In this document: piece after piece, positions 39,317 through 47,535 of the stretch
Numbering within the stretch: position 1 is the stretch's first letter
Layout of the letters: every line of letters begins with the position of its first letter
Source of the DNA: Hymenobacter sp. BRD128
Lineage (GTDB): Bacteria; Bacteroidota; Bacteroidia; Cytophagales; Hymenobacteraceae
NCBI RefSeq assembly: GCF_013256625.1
Contig: NZ_CP053908.1
Location: forward strand, 3,410,001-3,474,000
DNA length: 64,000 bases
Reading direction: 5' to 3'
The notes under the pieces: model-generated
The model's input: the letters and a program-made list of their open reading frames with translations, nothing else
Told to the model about the DNA's origin: nothing
Databases searched by the model: none
Made by a program: the position numbers and the translations under genes

Positions 39317-39874
39317 ATGGCAGAAATCCAACAAAAAGGCGGCGACTCCGGTAAGGGAGGCAAGAAACGGGCAAAGAAAATGTCGACCAAAATCGACATG
39401 ACGCCCATGGTGGACTTGGCCTTCCTGCTGCTGACCTTCTTCATGCTCACCACCACTTTTGCCAAGCCCAACGTGATGCAGCTCACGATGCCGGTGAAAG
39501 ACAAGAACCCCAAGCCCGAGGAGCAGACTAAAATCAAAGCGTCGCAGGCCATGACGATTATCCTGGCCCCCGACAATAAGGTTTTTTACTACTTTGGCTT
39601 GAACGAGCCCGCTGACAAGAGCGTGCCCGTACCCGAAATCAAGGTAACTGACTTCTCGGCCAACGGCATCCGCAAAGTGCTGCTCGACCGCCAGAAGCAG
39701 CAGCCCGAGCCTATCATTCTGATTGAGCCCTACGTCTACGACGGTAAGGAGTCCAAGTACAAGAATATGGTAGACATCTTGGACGAGATGAACATCACCG
39801 ACCAAAAGAAGTACGCGTTGATTGATATCTCGAAGAAAGACGTGGACCTCATTAAAAAACAGAACCTGCTATGA
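39317..39874 (+). CDS. exbD: ExbD biopolymer transport protein (second copy)
   Basis: 185 residues. A lysine-rich N-terminus (GGKKRAKKMSTK) precedes the membrane span IDMTPMVDLAFLLLTFFMLT with its key aspartate, then the periplasmic domain (KIKASQAMTIILAPDNKVFY, EPIILIEPYVYDGKESKYKN). Twelve bases separate it from the first exbD, and its stop overlaps the tonB start (ATGA), implying coupled translation. Paired, unequal ExbD proteins are usual in Bacteroidota. Confidence 0.94.
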   Translation: MAEIQQKGGDSGKGGKKRAKKMSTKIDMTPMVDLAFLLLTFFMLTTTFAKPNVMQLTMPVKDKNPKPEEQTKIKASQAMTIILAPDNKVFYYFGLNEPADKSVPVPEIKVTDFSANGIRKVLLDRQKQQPEPIILIEPYVYDGKESKYKNMVDILDEMNITDQKKYALIDISKKDVDLIKKQNLL

Positions 39875-40697
39875 TGGATAATGCGCAGCTGGCTAGTGCC
39901 AGCCTGAACGACATCGTATTTGAGGGTCGCAACAAAGCTTACGGAGCCTTCGAGCTACGGCGCATCTACGGGCGCAACGTCACGCGGGCCCTCATCATTG
40001 GGGCTGCTTTGCTGGCGCTGCTGGTGTTTATTCCGGCCATTGCTAAAATGCTGGAAGACCGCAAGCCCAAGGAGGTGCTCAACCTGAAGGAGAACGTACT
40101 GATGGACGCGCCGCCTCTGGACGAAACCAAGCCCCCGCCCCCGCCGCCCCCCCCGAGGCACCCCCGCCCCCGCCGCCCAAACTCACGACGGTAAAATTCA
40201 CGCCGCCCGTAGTAAAGAAAGACGAGGAAGTGAAGAAAGAGGAGGTGCCTGACCAGGAAGAGCTTAAGGATAAGACGGTAGCTACCGTGACCGTAAAAGG
40301 CAACACGGATACTCCCGACCTGAGTGACCTGAGCGGCGAAGGCACCAAACCGGTAGAGGAAGTAGTAGAAACCAATAAAGTCTATACCTACGTTGAGCAA
40401 ATGCCTTCGCTGCCCGGCGGCGGCGGTATGGGCGCCATCGTATCGGCCATTCAGAAAAACGTGCGCTACCCCGCCGTTGACCTGCGCAACCAAGTAGAAG
40501 GCAAGGTATTCGCTAGCTTCACGGTGGATGAGAACGGCGATATTTCGGACGTTAAAATCGTGAAAGGCATCAGCAGCACGATTGATGCTGAAACCATCCG
40601 CTCTATCAAAGCCCTGCCGAAGTTTATCCCTGGCAAGCAGAACGGCCGCTCGGTAAAAGTTTCGTTTACCGTGCCCGTAACGTACAAGATTCAGTAG
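39871..40697 (+). pseudogene. tonB: Energy transducer TonB, split by one missing base in a C8 run
   Basis: The first frame runs MMDNAQLASASLNDIVFEGR, a membrane span ALIIGAALLALLVFIPAIAK, then a proline run and stops at 40194. The second frame begins inside the same proline tract (EAPPPPPPKLTTVKFTPPVV) and ends with a normal TonB C-terminal domain: VEQMPSLPGGGG, YPAVDLRNQVEGKVFASFTV, VPVTYKIQ. Adding one C to the run at 40147-40154 restores a 275-residue protein. TonB links ExbBD to outer-membrane receptors, so loss should matter; a sequencing error, phase variation or slippage is more likely than simple decay. Confidence 0.88.
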
Positions 40698-40714
40698 CTT
40701 CTGCCTACTTACTT

Positions 40715-40750
40715 AAAAGCCCTGACTAATCCCCTAGTCAGGGCTTTTTT
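40715..40750 (+). terminator. Terminator after the first tonB
   Basis: AAAAGCCCTGACTA pairs with TAGTCAGGGCTTTTTT around atcccc. It ends the exbB-exbD-exbD-tonB unit before the second tonB. Confidence 0.87.
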
Positions 40751-40875
40751 GTGCTATCTATAAAATTATTTGAGCAAAGTACAGGGTAGTTGTATGGAAA
40801 AAATTGCGGGCTAGCATCAGTAAAATACTGGTGGCCACCGGTAGAATTTCTTCTCATTTTTTCTACCCCTGCTCA

Positions 40876-41703
40876 ATGTCATTACTTCCCGCGTTTCTTA
40901 CCGATAGCCTCGACGACGTTGTCTTCGAAGGCCGTAATCAGGCATACGGCGCCTACCAATTGCGCCAAGACTACCAGCAGCACCTGGCCTCGGCTGGGGG
41001 CTATACGCTGCTGTTTGGTGCGCTGCTTTTTCTGGGTGCCGCTGGATGGAGCCGGCTGCATCCGGCGACCGTGGCACCGCTAACCCATCCTGTTATTGCG
41101 TGTCCTATCATAATACCTAAGGAAGTCGTAATTGAACATCCCAAGGTGGCTCCCGCTAGCCCACCGCCCGCCCGCCCAGCAGTTACCCACCCTGCCCCTA
41201 GCATACCCACTGAGGTAGCGAAAGACAATGTGCCGCAGCCGCACATTACGCCGGTGACGCACACGGAAATAGTGGACGGCGCTACTGGCCCCGTCGTTCC
41301 CGGTTCGGTAGCTGTCACTGACCCTAGCGCTGTAGCTGGCCCGGGCGGCGATGCCACAACTGGCCCCGCTACGGCACCCGCCTCGAATGAGCCCTTCGTG
41401 GTCGTCGAAAAAATGCCGGAGTTCGCCGGTGGGCAGGCAGCCTTATTGCGCTACTTACAGCAACATTTGCGCTACCCCAACTCGGCGCTGGCAGCCGGCG
41501 TGGGCGGTAAGGTATTTATGAGCTTCGTGGTGGGGGCAGACGGTACTATTTCCGACGTCACGATTCTGAAAGGGCTGGGCTACGGGCTGGAAGAGGAAGC
41601 GCTGCGCGTGGTGCGCCAGATGCCAACATGGATGCCCGGCTACCAGAGCAAGCACCCGGTACCGGTGCGCTTTACCCTGCCTATCACCTTCAGCATTCAA
41701 TAA
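40876..41703 (+). CDS. tonB: Energy transducer TonB, second copy
   Basis: 275 residues, the same length as the repaired first copy and clearly paralogous: SLDDVVFEGRNQAYGAYQLR matches the start of the other gene. A membrane span (GGYTLLFGALLFLGAAGWS) precedes a Pro/Thr/Val-rich periplasmic spacer. The C-terminal TonB domain is VEKMPEFAGGQAALLRYLQQ, VGGKVFMSFVVGADGTISDV and PVRFTLPITFSIQ. It lies beyond a terminator, so it has its own promoter. It could substitute for the frameshifted first copy. Confidence 0.92.
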   Translation: MSLLPAFLTDSLDDVVFEGRNQAYGAYQLRQDYQQHLASAGGYTLLFGALLFLGAAGWSRLHPATVAPLTHPVIACPIIIPKEVVIEHPKVAPASPPPARPAVTHPAPSIPTEVAKDNVPQPHITPVTHTEIVDGATGPVVPGSVAVTDPSAVAGPGGDATTGPATAPASNEPFVVVEKMPEFAGGQAALLRYLQQHLRYPNSALAAGVGGKVFMSFVVGADGTISDVTILKGLGYGLEEEALRVVRQMPTWMPGYQSKHPVPVRFTLPITFSIQ

Positions 41704-41766
41704 GGATTACGAGGCTTAGTAGGAGAAATCAGGTTTTTGTGCCCTTTTTTGCAGGCTGATTACGCG

Positions 41767-41804
41767 CCCGCGCCGGACCCGAACAAATTGGGGTCCGGCG
41801 CGGG
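41767..41804. terminator. 14-bp GC-rich hairpin after the second tonB
   Basis: CCCGCGCCGGACCC (41767-41780) pairs perfectly with 41791-41804 around gaacaaattg. No T-run follows, so termination strength is uncertain. Confidence 0.6.
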
Positions 41805-41834
41805 TTATGAGTATTCTATTACTCCCCTCGTTTC

Positions 41835-42101
41835 ATGGCCCTTCCCACCACCGAAGAGCGCCTGGGCTCGCCCCAGCGAATAGTGCGCTTTTTTACCCTC
41901 ATCATGTCGCTGGTATATGCCGCACTGGGCATTTGGCTCTGGCTGACGGCGCACCGGCCCTCGGCGGCGGGCGCCCTGCTGCCGCTAGGCCCCAAAACCC
42001 GCATGGTGCTGGGCTCCGTGTTTATTCTGTACGGCCTCATTCGCTTTGTGCGTACCATCCGCACGCAGTTTCGCAAACCTACTCCCGATGACTTTAGCTA
42101 A
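41835..42101 (+). CDS. Small membrane protein of unknown function
   Basis: 88 residues with two membrane spans (FFTLIMSLVYAALGIWLWLT near residue 20 and MVLGSVFILYGLIRFVRTIR near 57). I do not recognise a family. Its 3' end overlaps the start of the PstS-like gene by 14 bases, so the two are probably made together. Its place between tonB and the pstS-like gene suggests a helper of that envelope system. Confidence 0.7.
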   Translation: MALPTTEERLGSPQRIVRFFTLIMSLVYAALGIWLWLTAHRPSAAGALLPLGPKTRMVLGSVFILYGLIRFVRTIRTQFRKPTPDDFS

Positions 42102-43107
42102 TCTGTTTTACCGGCCCGGCCGCTCTGCTTTGGGCACGCTGTTACTAGCCGCCTGCATGCTGCCCGGCTGCCACCCCGACCGCTCGGCGGGCACCAGCGA
42201 AGACGCTACCGACACGCCCACCAGTGGCCACGTCGGCATTAGCGTCGATGAGACGTTTGCGCCCATCCTGGAGTCGCAGGTCGATACGTTTCAGAAGCTG
42301 TATCCCGATGCCCACCTCAAGGTATCGTATCAGCCGGAGGACAACGTGTTTCTCGACCTGCTCAATGATAAGGTAAAGGCTATTGTGACAGCCCGCGAGC
42401 TAACGGCCGACGAGAAGAAGACGCTGGACAAGCAAAATATGCTGCCTATCACCACCAAAGTAGGCATCGACGGGCTAGCCATCATTCTGAACCCGTCTAA
42501 CCCCGACTCGCTGCTGACCATAACCCAGCTGCGGGGCATTTTCGGGGGCCAGACTACGCAGTGGAGCCAGGTGAGCGGTCAGAAAAAGCTAGGCGCTATC
42601 AATGTGGTATTTGATGCCAACCGAAGCAGCACCAGCCGTTTCATGCGCGACTCGCTGTTGCACGGTGCGGTGCTCAGTCCCAAGGCGTTCGCGGCGCAGT
42701 CCAATACCAAGCTGCTCGACTACGTGGCTAGCCACCCCACGGCCGTGGGCGTGGTGGGAGTGAACTGGATTTCGGATGCCGACGACCCTACCGTGCGCCG
42801 GTACCGCCGGGGCATCCGGGTGGCGAGCATTACCGCCCGCCCCAACCCGACCAAGGACGACTACATTCAGCCCGACCAAGTGTACCTGGCCCAAAAAACA
42901 CCGGAGCTGCTCAAGCAGCACCCTGAGTTGCAGAACTACCCGCTGCGCCGCAACCTTTACGCCATTAGCCGCGAGGCGCGGGCGGGGCTGGGCTCGGGCT
43001 TTGTTTCGTTCGTGGCGGGCCAGAAAGGGCAGTTGATTTTTCAAAAATCGGGCTTGATGCCCGCCAATATGCAGGCCCGTATTGTAACCACGAATAAACG
43101 CCAGTGA
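42088..43107 (+). CDS. PstS-like substrate-binding lipoprotein
   Basis: 339 residues. The lipobox LPGC near residue 28 marks a lipoprotein. The body is a periplasmic-binding-protein fold of the phosphate-binding type: GISVDETFAPILESQVDTFQ, LYPDAHLKVSYQPEDNVFLD, KVGIDGLAIILNPSNPDSLL, QLRGIFGGQTTQWSQVSGQK and FDANRSSTSRFMRD (the SGT-like anion site is altered). There is no phosphate ABC transporter nearby; in Bacteroidota this gene commonly sits next to exbD/tonB and a TPR gene, with unknown function. Phosphate binding is not assured. Confidence 0.82.
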   Translation: MTLANLFYRPGRSALGTLLLAACMLPGCHPDRSAGTSEDATDTPTSGHVGISVDETFAPILESQVDTFQKLYPDAHLKVSYQPEDNVFLDLLNDKVKAIVTARELTADEKKTLDKQNMLPITTKVGIDGLAIILNPSNPDSLLTITQLRGIFGGQTTQWSQVSGQKKLGAINVVFDANRSSTSRFMRDSLLHGAVLSPKAFAAQSNTKLLDYVASHPTAVGVVGVNWISDADDPTVRRYRRGIRVASITARPNPTKDDYIQPDQVYLAQKTPELLKQHPELQNYPLRRNLYAISREARAGLGSGFVSFVAGQKGQLIFQKSGLMPANMQARIVTTNKRQ

Positions 43108-43109
43108 AC

Positions 43110-43117
43110 TACCTTGC
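43110..43117 (+). promoter_or_regulatory. Possible -7 element (TACCTTGC) of the TPR gene
   Basis: TACCTTGC, the same variant word seen before the M20 gene, starts three bases after the PstS-like stop and 64 bases before the TPR ATG. Confidence 0.3.
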
Positions 43118-43180
43118 GCCGCATCGCGTAGTATACCCACCAATCTTTCACCTGAAGTTTTCTTTTTTTCCTTCCCTCTT

Positions 43181-44812
43181 ATGTCTTACAAGCCCTGGAA
43201 ACCGCTGCTGCTGACCGTCCTCACCGTAGGGGCCGGCGCTACGGCCGCCACCGCCCAAAACATAGCCACTGCTCAGAAAGCCATTGAGCTAGGCCGCTAC
43301 AATGAGGCACGCGCTGCGCTGCGCGGCAACAGCTCGCCCGAAGCCAACTTTGAACTTGGGCGCCTTTACCAGATGCGCGACCTGCCCGACTCGGCTAGCT
43401 ACTTCTTCAATCGTGCCGCCGGCCCCACGCCGTTTGGCCAGGTAGCCGAAGGCCGCGCCCTGCTGGCTAAAGGCCGGGCTAGCGAAGCCGATGCTAAGTT
43501 CTCGGCTGCCGCTGCCGCCACCAAGAATAAAGACCCCAAGGTGCTAACCATGATTGCGCAGGCATATGGCGAGTACGACGGCAAAAGCCTGGACATTACC
43601 AAGCCGCTGACTTACGTTAAAACAGCTGAGGTACTGAGCAAGGGTAAGGACGACCCGGCCCTGATGGTAGCGCGTGGTGACATTTACCTGCACAGCGATG
43701 CCGGCGGTGGCGAGGCAATGAGCAGCTACGACCGCGCCATCGCGGCTAATCCGAATTACACGGAAGCTTACTACAAACGGGGTGTCTTGAATGTGCGCAG
43801 CAAAAACGGCGCCGGCGCCCAGGAGAACTTCAATAAAGCCATTGCCTTGAATTCGGGCTATGCACCGGCTTACCTCGACATGGCTACCATGTATGCATCG
43901 GCTAGCCAGTATGATAAGGCGCTCGCAGCATTTCAGCAGTACACCAACGTAGCGGAGAAGTCGCCTTCGACTACGGAGAAGTATGCTGCATTCCTCTACC
44001 TCTCGAAGAAGTACCCAGAAGCGCTGGCGCAGGCCAATGAAGCCTTAGCCAAGGAGCCCAATAACCCGACCATGAATCGCATCAAGGCCACTTCGCTGTA
44101 TGAAACTGGCGATTACGCCGGTGCCGCGACTGCCATGGACCAGTTTATGAAAGTGGTTCCGGCCGATAAAATCCTGGTTGATGATTATTCTTACCAGAGC
44201 AAGATTTTGCTAAAAAATGGCCGCAACGATGAGGCATTGAGCGTGTTACAGAAGGCTATTGCCGGCACGACTGACCCTGCTAAGAAAGCCGACTTGCAAA
44301 ACGACCTTGCTTCGGTATACTTGGCTAAGAAGGACTACCCGGCCGCCATTCGTATCTACAAGTCGAAAGGGAACCTTGACTTGGCTGACCAGTTCCGTAT
44401 TGGTAGTGCTTATAGCGGCAACAAGCAGTACACCCAGGCTGATAGCGTATACAATATTATCACGACTGCCAAACCAACTTACGCACCGGCTTACCAGGCG
44501 CGCGCTCAGGCTAACTTCCGCCTCGACCCCGACTCAAAGAAGGGCTTGGCAAAGCCTTACTATGAGAAATATATTGAACTGACTAGCGCCGACCCAACCA
44601 AGTACCGCAGCGGTCTAATTGAGGCCAACAATTACCTCGGTTACTATAATCTGCAAAAAGGTGACAAGCTAGCGGCTACGCCCTACTACCAGAAGATTCT
44701 GGAAATGGACCCCACCAACGCCGATGCCACCAACGCCATGAAGATTATCAAGGGCGTGCCGGCAAAGACGACGACGACCAAGAAAACCACTACGACTGTT
44801 AAAAAGAAGTAG
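43181..44812 (+). CDS. Tetratricopeptide repeat protein, exported
   Basis: 543 residues. The signal peptide ends near ATAATAQ. About nine TPR-like helical pairs follow, for example AIELGRYNEARAALRG, AIAANPNYTEAYYKRGVLNV, ASQYDKALAAFQQYTNV, LSKKYPEALAQANEALAKEP and LQKGDKLAATPYYQKILEMD. The C-terminus is a Lys/Thr-rich tail (KTTTTKKTTTTVKKK). TPR proteins act as docking platforms; here the partner is presumably the TonB/PstS-like envelope system with which it is clustered. Confidence 0.88.
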   Translation: MSYKPWKPLLLTVLTVGAGATAATAQNIATAQKAIELGRYNEARAALRGNSSPEANFELGRLYQMRDLPDSASYFFNRAAGPTPFGQVAEGRALLAKGRASEADAKFSAAAAATKNKDPKVLTMIAQAYGEYDGKSLDITKPLTYVKTAEVLSKGKDDPALMVARGDIYLHSDAGGGEAMSSYDRAIAANPNYTEAYYKRGVLNVRSKNGAGAQENFNKAIALNSGYAPAYLDMATMYASASQYDKALAAFQQYTNVAEKSPSTTEKYAAFLYLSKKYPEALAQANEALAKEPNNPTMNRIKATSLYETGDYAGAATAMDQFMKVVPADKILVDDYSYQSKILLKNGRNDEALSVLQKAIAGTTDPAKKADLQNDLASVYLAKKDYPAAIRIYKSKGNLDLADQFRIGSAYSGNKQYTQADSVYNIITTAKPTYAPAYQARAQANFRLDPDSKKGLAKPYYEKYIELTSADPTKYRSGLIEANNYLGYYNLQKGDKLAATPYYQKILEMDPTNADATNAMKIIKGVPAKTTTTKKTTTTVKKK

Positions 44813-44827
44813 TATTCGTGGTCCTGC

Positions 44828-44866
44828 AAAAAAAGCCCCGCTGCCACTTGGCAGCGGGGCTTTTTT
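44828..44866. terminator. Bidirectional terminator between TPR and rluD-type genes
   Basis: AAAAAAAGCCCCGCTGCC pairs with GGCAGCGGGGCTTTTTT around actt. It reaches the stop codon of the convergent pseudouridine synthase gene. Confidence 0.88.
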
Positions 44867-45927
44867 CATTCTTGCGTAACAGCCCAGGCTTCCCATTTCG
44901 CCAGCACTGCGGCAAAGTCTTCGGGTAGCTCGGCCTCGAAATATATTCGCTCGCCGGTGCTAGGGTGCACAAAGCCTAGCGAGCGGGCGTGGAGCGCCTG
45001 CCGGGGCATCCGGGCGAAGCACTGTTCCACAAATGCCTTGTAGGCGCCGCTAGCCGGTCCCACGCGGATGCGGTCGCCGCCGTAAGTAGCATCGCTGAAT
45101 AGGGGGTGGCCGATGTGCTGCATGTGCGCCCGAATTTGGTGCGTGCGGCCGGTTTCGAGGCGGCATTCGAGCAGCGAGACGGGGCCGTAGCGCGCGAGCA
45201 CCCGGTAGTGCGTCACGGCGTGCTTACCCTGCTCGCCGTCGGGGTACACGGCCTGCACCTTGCGGTCACGCAGGCTGCGCCCGATGTGGCCGCGCACAGT
45301 ACCTGCGTCGTCGTCAAACTTGCCCCAGGCCAGCGCAAGGTAGCTGCGCTCGATGGTGTGGTGAAAAAACTGCTGCGAGAGATGCGTCATGGCCCACTCA
45401 GTTTTGCCAATCACCAGCAGGCCGGAAGTGTCCTTATCAATGCGGTGCACGAGGCCGGGGCGGATTTCACCATTGCGGCCCGTAGGTAGGTTTTCGAGGT
45501 GGTAGGCAAGCCCATTCACCAGCGTACCTTCCCAGTTGCCATAAGCGGGGTGCACCACCATCCCGGCCGGCTTATTCACGATGAGCAAGTCGGCATCCTC
45601 GTAGCGGATATCGAGGTTCATCTTTTGCGGCTCGACCTTGCCGGTGCGCGGCGGCTCGGGCAGCGTGATGGTAATGACATCGGCCGGCCGCACCCGGTAG
45701 TTGGACTTGGTTACGTGCCCATTCACTTGCACCGCCTCGGCCCGGATAGCGTCCTGAATCTTGGTGCGCGAGGCGTTGGCTAGCCGATTGAGCAAAAATT
45801 TATCGAGGCGCAGCAGCTCTTGCCCCCGGTCGGCCACAATGCGGTGGTGCTCATAAAGCTCATCGCCTTCGCCCGCGTCGTCGGGCTCTAAATCGGAGTC
45901 GGGGCTAGCGGGGGGCGGAAGCAGCAT
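44866..45927 (-). CDS. rluD: RluA-family 23S rRNA pseudouridine synthase (RluD type)
   Basis: 353 residues. An S4 RNA-binding domain (LRLDKFLLNRLANASRTKIQ near residue 45) precedes the RluA catalytic domain: ADLLIVNKPAGMVVHPAYGN, the catalytic aspartate in RPGLVHRIDKDTSGLLVIGK near 160, ETGRTHQIRAHMQHIGHPLF near 255, and ARMPRQALHARSLGFVHPST. It isomerises uridines in the large ribosomal RNA. The ATG at 45927 is preferred because longer forms would start inside the terminator hairpin at 45957-45989. Confidence 0.9.
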   Translation of the reverse strand: MLLPPPASPDSDLEPDDAGEGDELYEHHRIVADRGQELLRLDKFLLNRLANASRTKIQDAIRAEAVQVNGHVTKSNYRVRPADVITITLPEPPRTGKVEPQKMNLDIRYEDADLLIVNKPAGMVVHPAYGNWEGTLVNGLAYHLENLPTGRNGEIRPGLVHRIDKDTSGLLVIGKTEWAMTHLSQQFFHHTIERSYLALAWGKFDDDAGTVRGHIGRSLRDRKVQAVYPDGEQGKHAVTHYRVLARYGPVSLLECRLETGRTHQIRAHMQHIGHPLFSDATYGGDRIRVGPASGAYKAFVEQCFARMPRQALHARSLGFVHPSTGERIYFEAELPEDFAAVLAKWEAWAVTQE

Positions 45928-45956
45928 GGGTAAAAGCGGAGCGGAGTAGCTGACAC

Positions 45957-45989
45957 GAAAAAAGCCGGAGCCACAGGCTCCGGCTTTTT
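45957..45989. terminator. Terminator between skp-like and rluD-type genes
   Basis: AAAAAAAGCCGGAGCC pairs with GGCTCCGGCTTTTT around aca. On the minus strand it lies just after the skp-like stop. Confidence 0.85.
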
Positions 45990-46008
45990 GGCCACTGGTG
46001 GGCAATAT

Positions 46009-46641
46009 TTATTTGCTCTTGGTTTTGGTCTTACCAGCCGGCGCGGCGGGTACCATAGGCGCCTGAGCTTTGGGAGCTTGCATTACCGGAGCCGTTGAAG
46101 GAGCCGTAGGCGTGATGCCCATTTTCTTCAAGATGATATCCGATACGTCGCCGTCTTTGGGGCCGTGCAGCAGGATAGGGTTACTGCCCGAATCCGAGTT
46201 CAGGATATAGGTATACCCCTGCTCATTAGCTACGGCATCAATGTTTTTCTGAATCTTGTCGAGCACCGGGCGCAGCAGCGTCTGCTGCTTTTGCTGCATC
46301 GATTGCTGGGCCGTCTGCTGAAACTCCTGGATGCTCTGGCCCAGGGTCTGCAGTTCCTTTTCTTTATCAGCCTTGATAACGGGCGTCATAGTCGGAGCAC
46401 CCTTCTGGTAAGCATCCAACTTTGTCTGGTATTCAGTCGTCTTGGTTTTCAGCTGGGCCTCCAGCTGCGTGCCGTAAGCTTTCAGGTCCGACTCAATCTG
46501 CTTGCTTTCGGGCATCTGGCTCAGCACGTATTCCACGCTGGTAAAGCCAATTTTAAGGGGAGCCTGCGCCTGAGCGCTCGGAGCGAAAAACGAAGCGGCT
46601 GCGAGTGCGACGGCGGCGAAGGTCAGGTGAAGTTTTTTCAC
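46009..46641 (-). CDS. OmpH/Skp family periplasmic chaperone (second in order)
   Basis: 210 residues. Signal peptide LTFAAVALAAASFFAPSAQA; then IGFTSVEYVLSQMPESKQIE, a long coiled coil (YGTQLEAQLKTKTTEYQTKL, MQQKQQTLLRPVLDKIQKNI) and YTYILNSDSGSNPILLH, the Skp/OmpH layout. The tail is Ala/Pro/Lys-rich. Skp holds unfolded outer-membrane proteins for the Bam machine. I chose the GTG at 46641 (MKKLHLTF), as MKK starts are usual, over a TTG seven codons upstream. A perfect -7 word precedes it. Confidence 0.88.
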   Translation of the reverse strand: MKKLHLTFAAVALAAASFFAPSAQAQAPLKIGFTSVEYVLSQMPESKQIESDLKAYGTQLEAQLKTKTTEYQTKLDAYQKGAPTMTPVIKADKEKELQTLGQSIQEFQQTAQQSMQQKQQTLLRPVLDKIQKNIDAVANEQGYTYILNSDSGSNPILLHGPKDGDVSDIILKKMGITPTAPSTAPVMQAPKAQAPMVPAAPAGKTKTKSK

Positions 46642-46684
46642 GCGGTTTACGAAGAAAGTCAAGGGTCTAAAAAAATTTCGGTTG

Positions 46685-46692
46685 CAAAGGTA
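46685..46692 (-). promoter_or_regulatory. -7 element (TACCTTTG) before the second skp-like gene
   Basis: TACCTTTG on the minus strand matches TAnnTTTG exactly. It lies in the 57-base gap between the two chaperone genes, 43 bases before the GTG start, so the second gene can be transcribed alone. Confidence 0.5.
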
Positions 46693-46698
46693 AGGATA

Positions 46699-47394
46699 CT
46701 AGGGCTTTCTGCCAGCAGAGGTTTTTGAGGCCCTGGTAGACTGCGTTTTGGCCGGAATAGCGGGGTCGGGCGTGCCCGAATCCGACTCAAAGTTAGGGTC
46801 GGTGCTAGTGGTCGGGGTTTTGGGCGGCTTCACAGTTTTTACCGGGCCTTTAGGGCCGGGCTGGTTGCGGGTGGGCGAGCCTAGCCCCAGCGCTTCCAGC
46901 ACAAACTCAGTATAGTCGTGCGTGGGATTGACATAAATTAGCGTCAAATCCCCGGCTCTGTCAATAATCATATCTAGTTTGCGGGCCTTGGCAACCTTCT
47001 CGACCGCGTCAAAAATCTTGTCCTGCGCGGGCTTATTTAACTCCACACGCTTCTTAAATAGCTGGCCTTCGTAGCCAAACTGCTTGGTTTCGTAGGCTTT
47101 AACTTCCTGCTCTTTTTTCAGAATCTCGTCCTGGCGCTTCTTTTTCATTTCCTCAGTCAGGACGACTTCCTCGGCCTGGTAGGTGCGATAGAGCTTGTCG
47201 AGGTCTTTCTTCTGCGCCTCGATTTCCTTCTGCCAGGTATCAGTGAGCTTGGCTAGCTCCACCTGGGCCTGGGCATACTCCGGCATCTTGCTCATAATGT
47301 ACTCGGTATCGATATAACCGAATTTCTGGCCCCAGGCCGGCGCACAGGCCACCAGTAGCAACAGTGCCAATACAGAACGAGCAACGTGAGTCAT
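46699..47394 (-). CDS. OmpH/Skp family periplasmic chaperone (first in order)
   Basis: 231 residues. The signal peptide is VARSVLALLLLVACAPAWGQ. The mature start KFGYIDTEYIMSKMPEYAQA is followed by a coiled coil (LTDTWQKEIEAQKKDLDKLY, EILKKEQEVKAYETKQFGYE) and MIIDRAGDLTLIYVNPTHDY, matching OmpH/Skp. A Pro/Thr-rich tail ends the protein. Tandem skp-like genes right after bamA are normal in Bacteroidota. The start is the ATG at 47394; the upstream frame has no signal-like sequence. Confidence 0.9.
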   Translation of the reverse strand: MTHVARSVLALLLLVACAPAWGQKFGYIDTEYIMSKMPEYAQAQVELAKLTDTWQKEIEAQKKDLDKLYRTYQAEEVVLTEEMKKKRQDEILKKEQEVKAYETKQFGYEGQLFKKRVELNKPAQDKIFDAVEKVAKARKLDMIIDRAGDLTLIYVNPTHDYTEFVLEALGLGSPTRNQPGPKGPVKTVKPPKTPTTSTDPNFESDSGTPDPAIPAKTQSTRASKTSAGRKP

Positions 47395-47535
47395 GCGGGA
47401 AAAAAGGAGCGCAATCCGAACCAGCTTCGGCGCGTCGGCTACAACGACCAAGCCAGCTTCTTTAGTCTAAGCAGCAAGCTGCCAGGCTGTTCTTAAACCA
47501 CTTGGGCTAGCCAAAACGTTCAGCCCAGCGCAAGC

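Noticed and set aside
40147-40230. Programmed ribosomal frameshifting in tonB
   Set aside because: The C8 run is not a known slippery heptamer and no stimulating structure is evident; a sequence error or phase-variable tract explains it more simply. Kept as a finding, not as a claim of programmed shifting.
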